A DNA stretch of 64,000 nt from Micractinium sp. NFX-FRZ (GCA_029339195.1 JAPTJF010000074.1:62001-126000), one strand, 5' to 3'. Positions 1-12,200 are shown, numbered from the stretch's first letter. The notes: generated from the sequence alone by a model not told the origin. A program made the numbers and translations.

Positions 1-884
1 CGCCACGTGCCTTGAAGCCGGGCTGCTGGTAGCGAGGGTCCGCCAGCCAGCCGCTCCGACCCGCAATCTTCAGGCCCGCCGCCTGGGCGTACCGCCCGCC
101 CTCGGGGTCCCAAAACACATCCAGCTCAAAGGCGCGCACGCCTGCAGGCAGACACGTGCCAACCAGGCAGGACGAGGGCGGGCGGGGGTAGCATTAGAGC
201 GGGGCGCAGGGCAGCAACAGAGCGTGGCCCGGCACGTGGCCCGGCACGTGGCCGCCATCGTGTGTGCGCAGCAATGCAGTTGGGCTCCACCAGGATTAGT
301 GCGCATGGGGTGGCGCAGCCCTGTGGTCTGCCCGGTCCCAATCCCCACAAACCGCCACCGCAGGCTGGCTGCCTTCGCCCTACCTGCCGCCAGCTGCTCC
401 GTGAGCGGCGGGTGCGAGTATTGCCAAGCCAGCATGGGCCCGGAGGCCAGGGTGCCGAATGAGGTGAGGATCTCCTGGGGAGGGGCCTGGTGGTAGCTGT
501 TGTGTGAGCCCAGCACCTGCAGCAGCGGGGGGTGGCAGCCAGCAGTGGGGCCAGGTGGGTGGCGGCAGCGGCAGGCGCCGGCAGGAGCTTGTGAGGCGGT
601 TCGGGCCGCGCAAGCCTCTTGCCACCTCTATGGTGCCAGCCAATGGCTGCAGCAGCTGGGTTTGCCCCGCTTGCCTGCAGCTGGTTGAAACACAGCTCGC
701 TCTGGGCCGCCGCGGCCAGGACACCTGCAGCGAGCAGGCGCAGGCGCGATACTATCGTGTGACGTGCATAACTCCGAGCAACGACTCCAGCCTCTGCGCT
801 CACTTGACGCATCCCGCGCACAATACACTCACACGCACCGGCCAGCCAAAGCAGCGGCAATGCCACCGCTGCTGAAGTGTGCAT
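1..884 (-). CDS. Secreted PI-PLC-C1-like phosphodiesterase, 5' part only
   Basis: Three exons are visible: 884-675, 516-384 and 141 to beyond base 1. Joined, they read CFNQLQ-VLGSHNSYHQAPP, then WQYSHPPLTEQLAAG-VRAFELDVFWDPEGGRYA, then a segment ending YQQPGFK. This order matches the Ca2+-dependent phosphoinositide phospholipase C family (PI-PLC-C1 type, related to the bacterial enzymes). The GSHNSYH motif supplies the first catalytic histidine and ELDVFxDPEGG the metal-binding acidic patch. The first exon ends in a hydrophobic run (LLAAGVLAAAAQS) that looks like a signal peptide, so the enzyme is probably secreted or lumenal. ATGs at 923, 884 and 812 are in frame; 884 is an arbitrary choice. 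Intron 1 has a GC donor (CAG|GCAAG on the minus strand at 674-673). The second catalytic histidine and the C-terminus lie outside the window. Confidence 0.75.
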
Positions 885-1900
885 TTGCACGACGTTAGAA
901 GAGTACAGAAGTGGGCGTGCCATCTGGCCGCACTGAAGTGCTCTGCCTACCGCCGCTGCACCGCTGGCCTGGCCGCCAGGTCATCGCCGCGCTTAGTGTG
1001 GCCCCTGCAACACAGCATTTGTTCCAAAATTGGGAGGCAGTTTCGACACATCAATCAACATACTTGTGGTGGCTCTAGATCAGATTAAAGCTGGTTTGCT
1101 GTGGCGCCCCCACATGTATGGCGGTCCGAGTCGGCGTGCTTCCCGGCAGTGAACCCAGCAGGCAGTGGCCGGCGGCACCCTGCCCCCACGGCAAACAGCT
1201 TGTGATGTTGGAGGGTGCGTTGGATGGCGTGCAATGGCTGGACTGGACATGCATGCTCTCGCTCGTAGGGCTTGCTTGTGCAGCATTTGAGTAGCATGCT
1301 TTACAAAAATACGGAGTTGTGGATGGAAAACAATGGCACATGCAGCTGAGAGGGGAAGGCGCATTCGAATATAGTTAGCACTTTTTCCACCTATCAAGCT
1401 TTGGGAATCATGACATGGTTCAAAACTGAATATAAGTCGGACCCAGTGCAGTGGGGCGGCTGGAGAGGTGTGGGAATGGTGGGTGGAGTGGGGTGCACCC
1501 CACGCAGGGGTGCCAGTGGCTTGCTCCGGCAGGTTACTTGATGCAATCTGGCAGGAGTGAATCGCTGCTGCGTCACTGCTCCTCACTCCCCTGGCTGCAC
1601 GCACTTGCGGAGAGCAGTGCTTTTAAGTGTACTGCTAAATTGCTGCAGGGCGTCCTTGCCAACTTGGTAAACATTGCCTTCAACGTATGACAGGGTTGCC
1701 AACGCCAACAGCACATTTCCTGACAGGCGAAGGAGGATGCAATAACTGAGCGGCAATAGATGCAAGCAAGCACTCGTGAGGGCCGGAAGCACCACCACAG
1801 GGTTGCCATGCAGGAGTACCGTGGTGCGGCAGCCGGTGCTGCCGGTACAAATGGGGTTGGGCATCAAGGGCCCGCCCGCCTGGCTGTGAGCCGGACCAGC
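885..1900. other. Intergenic, no gene recognised
   Basis: About 1 kb between the start of the PI-PLC-like gene and the stop codon of the next minus-strand gene. It should hold the promoter of the former and the 3' flank of the latter. The open frames here have no recognisable motifs and no splice-linked partner exons. I saw no repeat or RNA gene. Confidence 0.5.
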
Positions 1901-4900
1901 TCACGAGGGCGCTGCCGGGATGTCAGGGGCCGCCTGCTCTGAGAGCAGCTGGATGTGCACGGCCGGGGCGGGGCCGGTGGGCGACCCATCCACCGCCACC
2001 CCGTACCGCTGCGGCATGTCTGGCACCATGCGCATCCCGCCACGTGGCAGCTGGCCGCCGACGCCTTGCGGGGAGGTGATCGTGACATTGAAGTAGTGGG
2101 CCACCTCGGCATCCGCAAACATGAGGGTGAGGGGCAGGGAGAGGTCTTGGATGCGCGACACGTGCACGTACCTGCAGGCAACCAGGCGGGGCGGGCAGCG
2201 GGATGGGGGGCACCAGGTGGGCAAGGCGTGGGCCTGCGGTGCATCGTGCATGCAGCTGCCTGGAGGAGAGGACGGGTTACTGCCCTTGGGTGTGAGCTGA
2301 GGAGCTTTGCCAAGCTGATGACGCCTGCCAGCCTAACATTACACGCTGCCTGCCGGCGGGTGCCACCTGCACCCGCTGAAGCAGCGCTGCGTGCTGCGCT
2401 GCATCACAGCCTGCTGCCAGCAGTGCTCCGCGCTGCCACATGCGAGCACCGGCAGAGGCCATCTCGTGTGGCTGGGCTGCACTGGCACACTGGCCTTGCG
2501 CCGGCCAGCCACACTCTAGGCAAGTGTTGTGAATGGCCCTGCTCACCTCAGCGTTGTGGTGGCATTAGGCTGCAGGAACACCAGGGAAGGCACTTGGGAG
2601 GAGGTGTTGCAGTGGCTGAACGGAGCCAGCCACAGGCCCCAGCCGTCCCGGCGCAACTCCAGCGGTGACGCCGGGGTGCACTCCTCGGCAGCAGAGGCGG
2701 GCAAGAGGGCCAGGGCAGTGGCAGTCTGGCCGGTGCACTGGGCTCCCGCAACAGAGATGGAGTCTTGGCTGTTGCTGACACTTGGGGAGGCCTGCAGACT
2801 CCAGGTGCAGGTTGTGGGGGCTGGCGGGGGAGGGGCCGGGGGAGTGGCCGGCGGCAAGGGGCTAGGTGGCAATGGTGAGGGGCTGGGCGGCGGGGGCGAG
2901 GGGTAGGGCGGCGGTGGTGAGGGGCTGGGCGGCGGGGGCGAAGGGTAGGGCGGCGGAGGGGAAGGGCTGGGTGGCGGTGGTGAGGGGCTGGGCGACGGGG
3001 GTGGGGGGCTGGGCGGCGGAGGGGAAGGGCTGGGTGGCGGTGGTGAGGGGCTGGGTGGCGGAGGGGAAGGGCTGGGCGGCGGGGGCGAGGGGCTTGGTAG
3101 CAATGGTGAGGGGCTGGGCGGCGGCGGAGGGGATGGGCTGGGTGGTGGTGGTGAGGATGAAGGAGGTGGGGTGGGTGGGTGGGGAGGCGGGGGCGCAGAT
3201 GGACTGGGTGGGGACGGCAAGGGCGGGGGTGATGTCCGGGGCGGCGGGGGGCGGGACAAGGAGCTGGGCGGCAGTGGGGACGGGAGCCTGGGGGGAGGCG
3301 GCGGCGGCACCCGTTGGGGCGGCGGCAGGCTTGGGCTTGCTGGTGGCAGTGGCAGCACGCGGGGCGGAGGCAGGCGTTGCGGCTGCGTGGGTGGTTGTAA
3401 GCTGCAGGGGGGCAGGAGCAGCTTACGACAGGCGGTTGGAGATGTGGGGTTGTGTGCTGGCAGCCGGCTGCCACGACTAACCGAGATGCTGCTTTTCGCC
3501 TGACTGGGCCTTCTGCACTCCTTTCTGCTGACCACCCTGCCTGTGCCTGCCTGGCTGCCCGCCAGCTTGCCCTCCCGCCTGCCTTGTTGCTGAGCGGGCT
3601 CAGGCAAGCCCACCTGCTGCCGGAGCCTTTCACTGGCGGGCGCGGGCGTGGGCGGGGTGGCGGCGGCGGGGGGAGGGAGGGCACCGCCTGCACCTCCCAC
3701 TCGGTGTGCACCGCTGGGTCCCCCTTGCTGTACAGCCCCAACAGTGGGTCTATGCAGTCCTGCGTCCCACTGGGTGTGCCCTTGCGAGCCCCCAGGTACC
3801 GCTGCGGGCAGCCGGCGCCACGTGCCTGCAAGGAGGGGTAGGGGGGGGCAGCATGGAGGGCTGCCGAGATGCACTCCTTCACAGCACTCCACAGGGCACA
3901 CACGGCCACATGCAGGCATAAGCATAAGCTATATAGGGCGGCATGCAGCTGCAAGCTGGTGAGCACAGCAGGCAGTGTTAGCCAAGTATGCATGGGGACC
4001 TGCCAGCAGCGGCTGCCCCCCAAATGCAGGCGAGCCACTCACGCTTGAGCGCAGGTAGAAGCGGGTGGTGCTGCCACGCACTGCCTCCATCACCCACTGG
4101 CCAGCGGCAGCAGTCATGGAGACAGCGGTGTCGCCGCATGCTGGCTGTGCCCCGAGAAAGGAGGGGCAGGAGGGGAATGCGCCGCCTGAGCGGCCCTCTA
4201 TCTGCAACAGGGAGAGCGCAAGCAGGGGAGTACTACTGTGGTGAGGGGCGTGCTGGGCAGAGTGCCTGCCGAGCTGGGTGCGCTGCACTCGCACTCGCTG
4301 CCGCCCCACTAGTTGCTGCATGGCGCACGCAAGCAAGGGCGGAGACGCCTACGCCATGCACGCGCTGCACCTCTGTGCCTCACTCACTCGAAAAGTGACC
4401 GGTACGCCCACCAAGCTGCCCCCTGGGCGGGTCGGCGAGCCGCGTGCCGCCGCAACCAGCCAGGTTGTGAGCGGACCGCCACCAACCTTCTTTAGCTGAA
4501 GAATGTTGACAGGCGGGTTGCTGCAGCGCAGGGAGCAAGGGTCGTGACAAGCAGCTTGGGATTTCAGCCACAAGCTGCACACATGTGGCACCATGCCAGC
4601 CAAATGCAGCCCTGCTGCGCCAGCAGGCACTGTTTGGAAGCGGGCTGCTCGTCGTACCACCACTCGAATGCGTGCTGCCGCCAGTGCCAGCCCGCAGCGC
4701 TGAGCAGCCGGCAGTGCAGTGCAGCGCACCTGCAGGGCACCGGTCCGAGCAGGCCTGCAAGCAATACCATGGACAAGGGCGTGTGGCAGGCTTCAGGCTG
4801 CAAGCGGCAGGCAGGTTGCATCCAGGCTTGACATGCCAGCAAGCACCGCTGGCCGCCTTTGCTGCCGGTGGCATCGAGTCCGGCGCAGCTGGCCATCCCA

Positions 4901-5497
4901 CCCACACGCCCTGCCATGGATATTACAGCATCACTCAACAACACAGGTACAGCTGGCAGTACATGCATGCAAGAGGCCCACCTGAGACTTGGCACGATGC
5001 CCGCCCCGCCAGCTTGAGCCACTTGCGGCCCGCCCCGACGCCCGCGGCGGCAGCCCACCCGCCATGCCCTGCATGTTGTGCCAGGCATAAGCGTAAGTGG
5101 TGAGCATTCATGGATGGGTGGGCGCTCCTCCAAGATGTTGTGAGGCACTGCTGATGGGGGCTATGCAGGATGGACATGGAAGACGGGCGGCCCCGGCCGC
5201 CAGAAGCGGCACCCGCTCGGCAGCGCCTGCACATACAAGGCGACCTGCCGGAAAGGGGGGGCAGGCACCTGCACCGTGTTGTCCTGCCTCAGCCGCTCGT
5301 GATATCGCCGCCGCACACACAGGCAGCGCCCTTCCCTGGCAAGCGTGCCGCACAGCGACATGCAACTGCATGCCCACCAACCCGCCCTTAGCCGTACACT
5401 GCCAATCAATGCAGCATTGTGGTGAAGTTGCAACCAGCGACCGCCCACCTGCTGCAACAGCCAGGATGGTGAGAACCAAGAGAGGGGCGGATGGCAT
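1901..5497 (-). CDS. Secreted Cys-rich protein with long Pro/Ser rod (matrix protein)
   Basis: Eight exons: 5497-5449, 5068-4982, 4754-4730, 4520-4388, 4201-4043, 3825-3614, 3401-2547 and 2171-1901. They total 1791 nt (596 aa) and all phases agree. Residues 1-16 (MPSAPLLVLTILAVAA) form a signal peptide. Residues about 17-200 form a cysteine-containing module with repeated Trp/Tyr-Leu units (GQWVMEAVRG, RYLGARKG...DCIDPLLGLYS), perhaps a beta-trefoil; that fold is a guess. Residues about 200-400 are a rod of PPPPSPSP repeats of the hydroxyproline-rich glycoprotein kind. The end (about 400-596) has four cysteines and no family I can name. It is probably an extracellular-matrix or cell-wall glycoprotein, pherophorin-like in architecture but not clearly of that family. 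The first six exons correspond one to one in phase with the gene at 31376-37443, which supports both models. Confidence 0.72.
2870..3140 (+). repeat. GC-rich minisatellite encoding the (SPPPP)n rod
   Basis: Degenerate tandem repeats of about 15-24 bp built from ggggctgggcggcgg units. Read on the minus strand they encode the PPPPSPSP rod of the secreted protein. The antisense strand is also open here over a long stretch (Gly/Trp/Ala-rich), which is a by-product of the repeat. Confidence 0.7.
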
Positions 5498-6218
5498 CTC
5501 TCTGGGCGGAGCGGCCACTGCCCGCGCCACACGCTGACTTGACGGTGTGTCCGCCAAATACAAGGCTGCCAAGGCCTCCGGTCTGCAGGCCTGCCCGGTC
5601 CTGGAGGGCCCGGCGTCAGCGAACCCAGTTGCGCACCGCTGGTCGGTCAGCAGCTGTCATTTCGGGATCAAGAGCTAGTTAGGGCTCACTTGGTGCATGC
5701 CCAAAGCACGCAGGGTGGAGGCACATCTTCCGTCCGCCTCTTGGCGCCAGGTCAGCTGACGGGCGGGCGGACGCGCGCAGGGAAGGTTGAGAGTCAGTGA
5801 GCCTCATCTGAAGCATTGAATGGCCCCAAAATTGCGTTATATGTATGTATAACAGCAGCTATGATTTAGAAAAGTAGCTGGCACGACCTGTATTGACCCA
5901 CGGTGCAGAAGGGACGCCTTGGCATTTGAGCGAAGAGGAGCACAGCACCCGCGCGCGCAAGTGGGATGGCCGACATTTCCAGCGGGCCTGAATGGCCACC
6001 TATCAGGCACAAGTCGAAAACGAGGGACGCTCACATGGCCTCACAGCGCAGACGCTGCTGCACCTGCGTGCTCCTACTACCTGGCATGGGGCGCCGGCGC
6101 CTTCACTTGCTCGACGCTGCTGGCGGCAGCCACGCTGGCGGCAGCCAACCCCCCGAACCTTGCTGCATCCGGCGTGTGGCTTACTGGATGGAACCCTGGT
6201 ATTCCATCCCTATTCAAC
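5498..6218. other. Divergent intergenic region
   Basis: About 720 bp between the minus-strand secreted-protein gene and the plus-strand RTCB gene, so both promoters should lie here. An A/T-richer patch near 5830-5880 contrasts with the GC-rich surroundings. No conserved element was identified. Confidence 0.4.
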
Positions 6219-9200
6219 ATGTCCGAAATCGGCGAGGAGGCGCTACACAAAGGAGGCGCACCGGTCGTGGACGACAGCGCAAGCGAGGTAGTGGCAGAGA
6301 GGCTGTCCAAGGCCCAGCTTCACGATGCAGGCGAGTGCCAGCGGTCACGGGGGCGCTGCCAAGATCGAGGGGCTGCGGGTGCAGGGCCAGGGCCAGTGGG
6401 GCAGCGGCCGGCGCTGCTGCTGCTCCACCCTCCCTGGTCAGCACCGTCGGCTTGCTGGAGGGGTGTTTGAGCGCCCAAACAACATGCGGTGTAGCCCTGT
6501 CAAGCTGAGGCACCCAGTCCAAGGGCACCATCCCTCTGCCCTGCCCCGGCACCTGCTGCGGCCCCACTGGTGCAGGCGCACAGGCAGAGCAGGTGGCGGC
6601 AGTGGGGGAGCACCCTGCGGCGCCGGGCATAGGCGGCGCCACGTCCCCCGACCACCCCGCCACAGGTGATCACCCCAGGCCCAGGGAAGAAGCCGGACCG
6701 GGATCTGCATGGCTAGGGCGTGCACCGTCCCCGGCTCCAGTGTGTTAATACCCAGCTAGCCACCCCCCAGCCCCGACCCCGTCCCGTCCCCTCAACAACC
6801 TCCCCTGGCGCTACCGCCCTCTCCTCTCCATGGCTCCCTCACGCCCGCAGGCTCCTCCGCCGGCGAGGCCCCCGGCCAGCCTGGAACCCCCAGCAAGCAG
6901 CCCGCCCGCAGCCGCGCCGCCGACCGGCAGGCGGCCAAGGGGAAGCAGCCCCTGCCGGCGGGGGAGGGGCTCCCAGATGTCGAGGCGCTCCTGCAGCAGT
7001 CGGGCTTCATCACGCGGATCAACGCTTACTGCTACGGCATCCCACAGGGTGGGGTGGGGCTGGGTGGGGTTGGGCGGCGGCAGTGGGAACCAGGGCGTAC
7101 TGCCGGGGGCAGAGGGTGGTGGGCAGATGTCGAGGAAGCGGGGCATTGCGGTGCCTGGGGCGGGTGAGCGGTTGGATGTAAGCGCCAAGCCCACAACAGA
7201 CGCCCGACTGGACTGCAGTGGACTTTCATGCATGCTGTGCTGTGCTGTGCTGTGCTGTGCTGTGCACCTGCTGTGCACCTGCTGGCCTCCCACTGACCAT
7301 GTCATCATGTGTTCCCCCGCCCACCTGTTGCCCCCATGCCTTGATGAACGCACACCACCCACCCGGCGCCTGCAGGCCACGTGCGGGGCATGCGCGTGCC
7401 CGCCAAGTTCTACGCCAACCCCAAGCTGCTCAGCCTGGGTGGGAAGCACGGGGGGCGGCAGCCGCTTGCTGGCGCCGTCTTGAGTGGGCAGCCGTGTGGG
7501 AGCGCGCTGTGCGCGCCATGGGCGGAGTGATACTCGGGGATGCACCCGCCTGCTGCACGCCGTCTGACGAGCCGCCAGCCCTGCATGGCCAAAGCTGCCA
7601 CCCAAATTTGGGGGCGGGTGTGCCGGCCCATCCCCCCCTCGTATGTTTTATGGCAACACCCAGCCACTCCCCCTGCCCTGCAGTGGTGGGTGAGCTGCAG
7701 ACAGCCGGCGGCGGCTTCACGGCTGCCGTCAACCAGCTCAGCAATGTGGCCACCCTGCCAGGTGGGGGGTCGGGGGAGAGGTCGGTCTGAGCTTGCGCGG
7801 GTGGCCAAGGTGGGGCAGGTGGTGCCCGGGGGTGGGCGCGGGGCAGATCTTGCCGTGGGCAGCGGCAGGGGAAGCTGGGCAGACACTCGTGCGTGCAGAG
7901 CAGCACCGGCCACTGCACATTGTGGCTGCCGCCCACCAGCCCTGCTGCCCTGCCCGCCTGCCACACAGTCCATTCGCCTGTCCGTGTGCTTTCTCGCCCC
8001 GCCTGCCTGCCTGCCTGCCTGCTGCAGGAATTGTTGGTGCCTCCATCGGCATGCCCGACATCCACTCTGGCTACGGGTTTGCCATCGGTGCGCACAGCCG
8101 GCAGCATGGCTGCCTACCTGCCGGCCTGCGGACCTGTCTGGCAGCCCATCTGCCACTCTTCTGCTGCCATGTTTGGCACCCTTGCTCAACGAACAGCCCT
8201 GCTTCCCCGACCCTCTCACTCTGCCCCGCCCCCCACCCCACTTCTGCTGCCCAGGCAATGTGGCGGCCTTTGACATGGATGGCGATGGGGTGGTGAGCCC
8301 CGGAGGCGTGGGGTTCGACATCAACTGCGGTAAGTTGAGGCGGTTGCCCCTGGTATGTGTGCAATGCCCTGGCGAAAATGCCCTGCCCTCTCCAGCCCAA
8401 GTGCCCGCCCGCCTCCCTTACGTCCCCCGCCACATGCGCCTCGCCAGCCTGGCTCAGTCTGAAGCCCATCACACACCCTGAGCGTCCCTCCACACGCCGC
8501 CTCTCCCTGCCTTCCCCTCTTCTGCACCAGCTGTTCCCACGTTTGCTGCATGCACACTGTACAAAGAACCCCTGCCCCAGTCCAACTCCTCGTGCTTGAC
8601 GCCCTGCCAGGCATGCGCGTGCTGCGCAGCAGCCCGTGCCCTTTTCCGTTGCCACGGCATCGCCGCCCTGGCCGCCTCCCCCTCACCCACCTCCTTCTCT
8701 ATTGACACGCCCACCCCTGCCAGGCGTGCGCGTGCTGCGCACCAATCTGCACGAGCGGGATTTGAGGGGCGCGCTGCGGCAGCGCCTGGCGGACCGGCTG
8801 TTTGACCTCATCCCTGTGGGAGTGGGCGAGGCGGGCGCCGTCAAGTGAGTGGGGTTTTATGGAAGTGCCTGTGGGGCCGGGTGAAGGGGGCCCAGCCAAC
8901 TGTGTAAGCAGGGCACAGGGTGGCGGGTGTGCGGACGAGTGAGCAGGTGAGCAACAGCATCGGTGGAGCCAGCGCAGGCAGGCTACTGCAAGAGTGCTGG
9001 GCAGCTTTGTACGGGGAGTGGTTGCTGCAGCTGCCAGTCGCGGCTGTTGATGGCCGGCCTCAACGAGTGCAGCTGGTTCGGCTGGCACCAGTCTCACCTG
9101 CGCCCCTTTATGGCCCTCACCCTGAGCAGGCGCTTGCGATTGGTCCCCCTGGCATTCCTGAGCAGGGGGAGCACGCTGCATGCCTTGGGTGTGCTGCAGG

Positions 9201-12200
9201 AGGGGGTGCCTGCTGCTCTCCCCAACTCTCTTCACCAGCCCAATGCCCCCTCTTCACCGGCCCAATGGCGGTGCAGCCCACTCACCCGCCGCCTTGCCCG
9301 ACGCTACACAACTGCCATCCTCCTCACCCAACACACAATCGACTGTTGAGCACCGGCCCCCAAATTGTCCCGCTGCCGTGACTTGAGAGCAAGCACGCCG
9401 CACACAGCATGCAACAGCGCCCGGCGCTGACTGCTGCCCTGCGTGCCAAGCTCTCTGAGAGCGCCTGAGTGCAAAGTGCGGTGCCTTGCAAGCGGGTGAG
9501 GGGTTGGCAAATGAGAGGGGCAGAGGGACTTGATGGGAGCACTGGGTGCAGGCGGATCAAAGATGCGGAGAGCCTAGAGGACAGAAGGCACTTCAGTGCG
9601 ACCGCAAGCGAGGGACATGGCAGCGGAAATGGCACATTCAAACGCAGAGCATCGGGACCAAGGAGTGGGAGCCGAGGAGGGATTTGAAAAAGAGAGGGGT
9701 TAGCACAGTGGTGTAAACTTTAAAAGTTTAACTTTAAGTTTAACTTTAAGTTTAACTTTATAACTTTTAAAGTTTACACCACTGTGCTAACCCCTCTCTT
9801 TTTCAAATCCTTCAAGGTGGTGGTGCAAGCAAAAACAAGACGGGCAAAACTTTCTTGCCAGCCGGGGAGCTAAGGACACGCAGGCACGAAGCGCAGAGCA
9901 ATGCGCACAGTGGAGGCCACATACATACTATACATTCCCTGGCAGCAGCGGGGGGGGGCAGGTCAAGGGGAGCTGTCGCTAGGCTTGCCACCGCAGGAGG
10001 CTGGCTGCTGCAGGAGGGAGGCATGGTGCGGGCTGCCCCGGCCTGCCTCACTTCTTGCTGCGCAGCTCCCGCAGCAGCTCGGTCTGGTTGGCCGACATCT
10101 TCTGCTCCACGCCGGAGATGCGCTGCTCCACACCGGAAATCTTGTCGGTGAGGCGGTGCTCCAGGCTGGTAATCTTCTCGGTAATCTTCTCGGTCAGGCG
10201 CAGTTCCACGCCGGAAATGCTGTTGGCCACGGTCCACACTCCCCCGCCGAAGGCCAGGAAGGCCGCCAGCACCACAGCCAGCAGCTGCAAACAAGGGACA
10301 CAAAGTCACAGGAACCAAGTGGGAGGAAGAATGGATCCAGGGTGCCAGCACACGGTTGCGCCCGCGCCGCCGCAAGGGGACTCGGCGGCAGGGCCGCTGC
10401 GGCAGGGGTGCAGAATGCATGGACAGCCCTGCAACCCTGCAAGGCAGCCAGTATCCGTGCGGGCTGCCCTCTGCTCGTGGCAACACAGGCTCCCTGCAAG
10501 CTTCCCTCCGCTTCTGGCAACCCAGGCTCACCGTGGGTTCACTGACGGTGGTGGGGACGAGGGCGACAGCTGCTGCCGCTGCTCGCCGTGCGTGGGCTCC
10601 TCTTTGAACGCCATGACCTTGGTGCGCGTCTGCGTGTAACCCACATGTGTAACCCACACGCAGACCCGCACCAAGATTATGGCTTACAAAGAGGAGCCCA
10701 CGCACGGCGAGCAGCGGCAGCAGCTGTGGTGTGAGGGACACACCGCCTCTGTCTTGCTGCGGCGTGCGCCAAGCAGGCCCGCCGCCGCAGGCAGGCAGAC
10801 ACGCAGCAGCCTGCATACATGCAGCAGGGAGGCAGCGATGTGGGGGGAGGGGAAAGAGAGCCTTGAGCGGTGATTGCTCACCGTGAGAGACTACACCATT
10901 TGTTAGCCTGGCGGTTGCGTCATCAGCCCCGGGAAGGGCAGGTGGGGGCCGCCAGCACAGCCCACGCCGCTGTTCCGACCTCATCCCGCTAGGATGGGTG
11001 CTGGCGTTGGGTACCCGGCGGGCTGTGAGGCAGCTTCCTGCATTGGCAGCATGCTGGCGCCGCCACCTTGTCCCTCGCTCCCTCTCCCCCCGCCCCCTGC
11101 AGGCACGCGGCTAGTTGAAGTCTCCCTCACCGGCATGGTCCTCTACCTCCCGCCGCTCGGGGTGTTGCAGGAGGGGGTGCCTGCTGCTCTCCCCCATGCT
11201 TGCAGCCTGCCCGTGTGACATCCCCACCAACTTGAGCCACCCTCCTGGCGGCCCGCAGGCTGAGCAAGCAGGACCTGGAGGGGGTGCTGCGGGAGGGGAT
11301 GCGCTGGACGGAGCGCCGGGGGATCAGCTGGCCAGAGGACCGGCAGGTGAAGCGGATGCGGCTGCATTGATCAAAGCATCCGGCCGTGATCAGGCTTTGA
11401 TGAAAGCTCGTGCGCTTGCGCACCTACTATGGCTGACACGCCCACCGTCCCCGTTTAGCAACAAACTGTGTTGTGCAGGTGTGCGAGGAGGGCGGCTGCT
11501 TTGAGAGCGCGGACCCGGCGTGCGTGAGCGACCGAGCCAAGAAACGGGGGCTGGTGCAGCTGGGCAGCCTGGGATCGGGCAACCATTACACCGAGATACA
11601 GGTGGGGAGCAGGGCAGGGCTCACGAGGCGAGCAGGGCGAAGCTTTGGTGCTGGTGGGCAGCCGGGGCAGCCATCACACCCAGACCAAGGCGGAGACAGG
11701 GCGGGCAGGTGAGGGCGGGAGCCCAGTGTGTCGGGTGGATCTAGGGCAGCAGAGAGGGAGCACAACGGCTGTGGGCAGGAGGGCCACGTGCAGTTGTCAC
11801 CGCGCCAGCATGCACCTCCCTCTTACCATGCACATCATCAAGGAGGCTGATCAGCCTCCTTGCACGGCAACGTGGATGGTCACTGCCACCCTGGCAGGTG
11901 GTGGACGAAATTTACGACCCAAAGGCGGCGGCGGTGATGGGCATCCGGGAGCGGGGGCAGGCAAGTGGGCGCTAAGGGATGAGGAGCAGCAGCGGACAGC
12001 GACAGCGGCAACCGGACCTCTGGCCGCTGCGGGAGCTCCCAGCACTTCCCAGCAATGCCTGGCGTGGCCTGCATGCCAGCCATTGGCTGTGGGCAGGCAT
12101 GCCAGCCAGCCAGGATTCTTCACTGAGCCAAGGTGAGTCCAACACCTGCCTGCCTGCCTGCCTGCACCGCAGGTGATGGTGATGGTGCACACCGGCTCGC

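Noticed and set aside
2866..3503. Long plus-strand Gly/Trp/Ala-rich open frames
   Set aside because: They are the antisense of the (SPPPP)n repeat, which is phased with splice sites and conserved flanks on the minus strand.
10679..10873. The plus-strand copy [16 protein letters not shown] as a complete gene
   Set aside because: After the repeat arm the frame has no membrane or coiled-coil continuation and no matching second exon was found. It is kept only as part of the inverted repeat.
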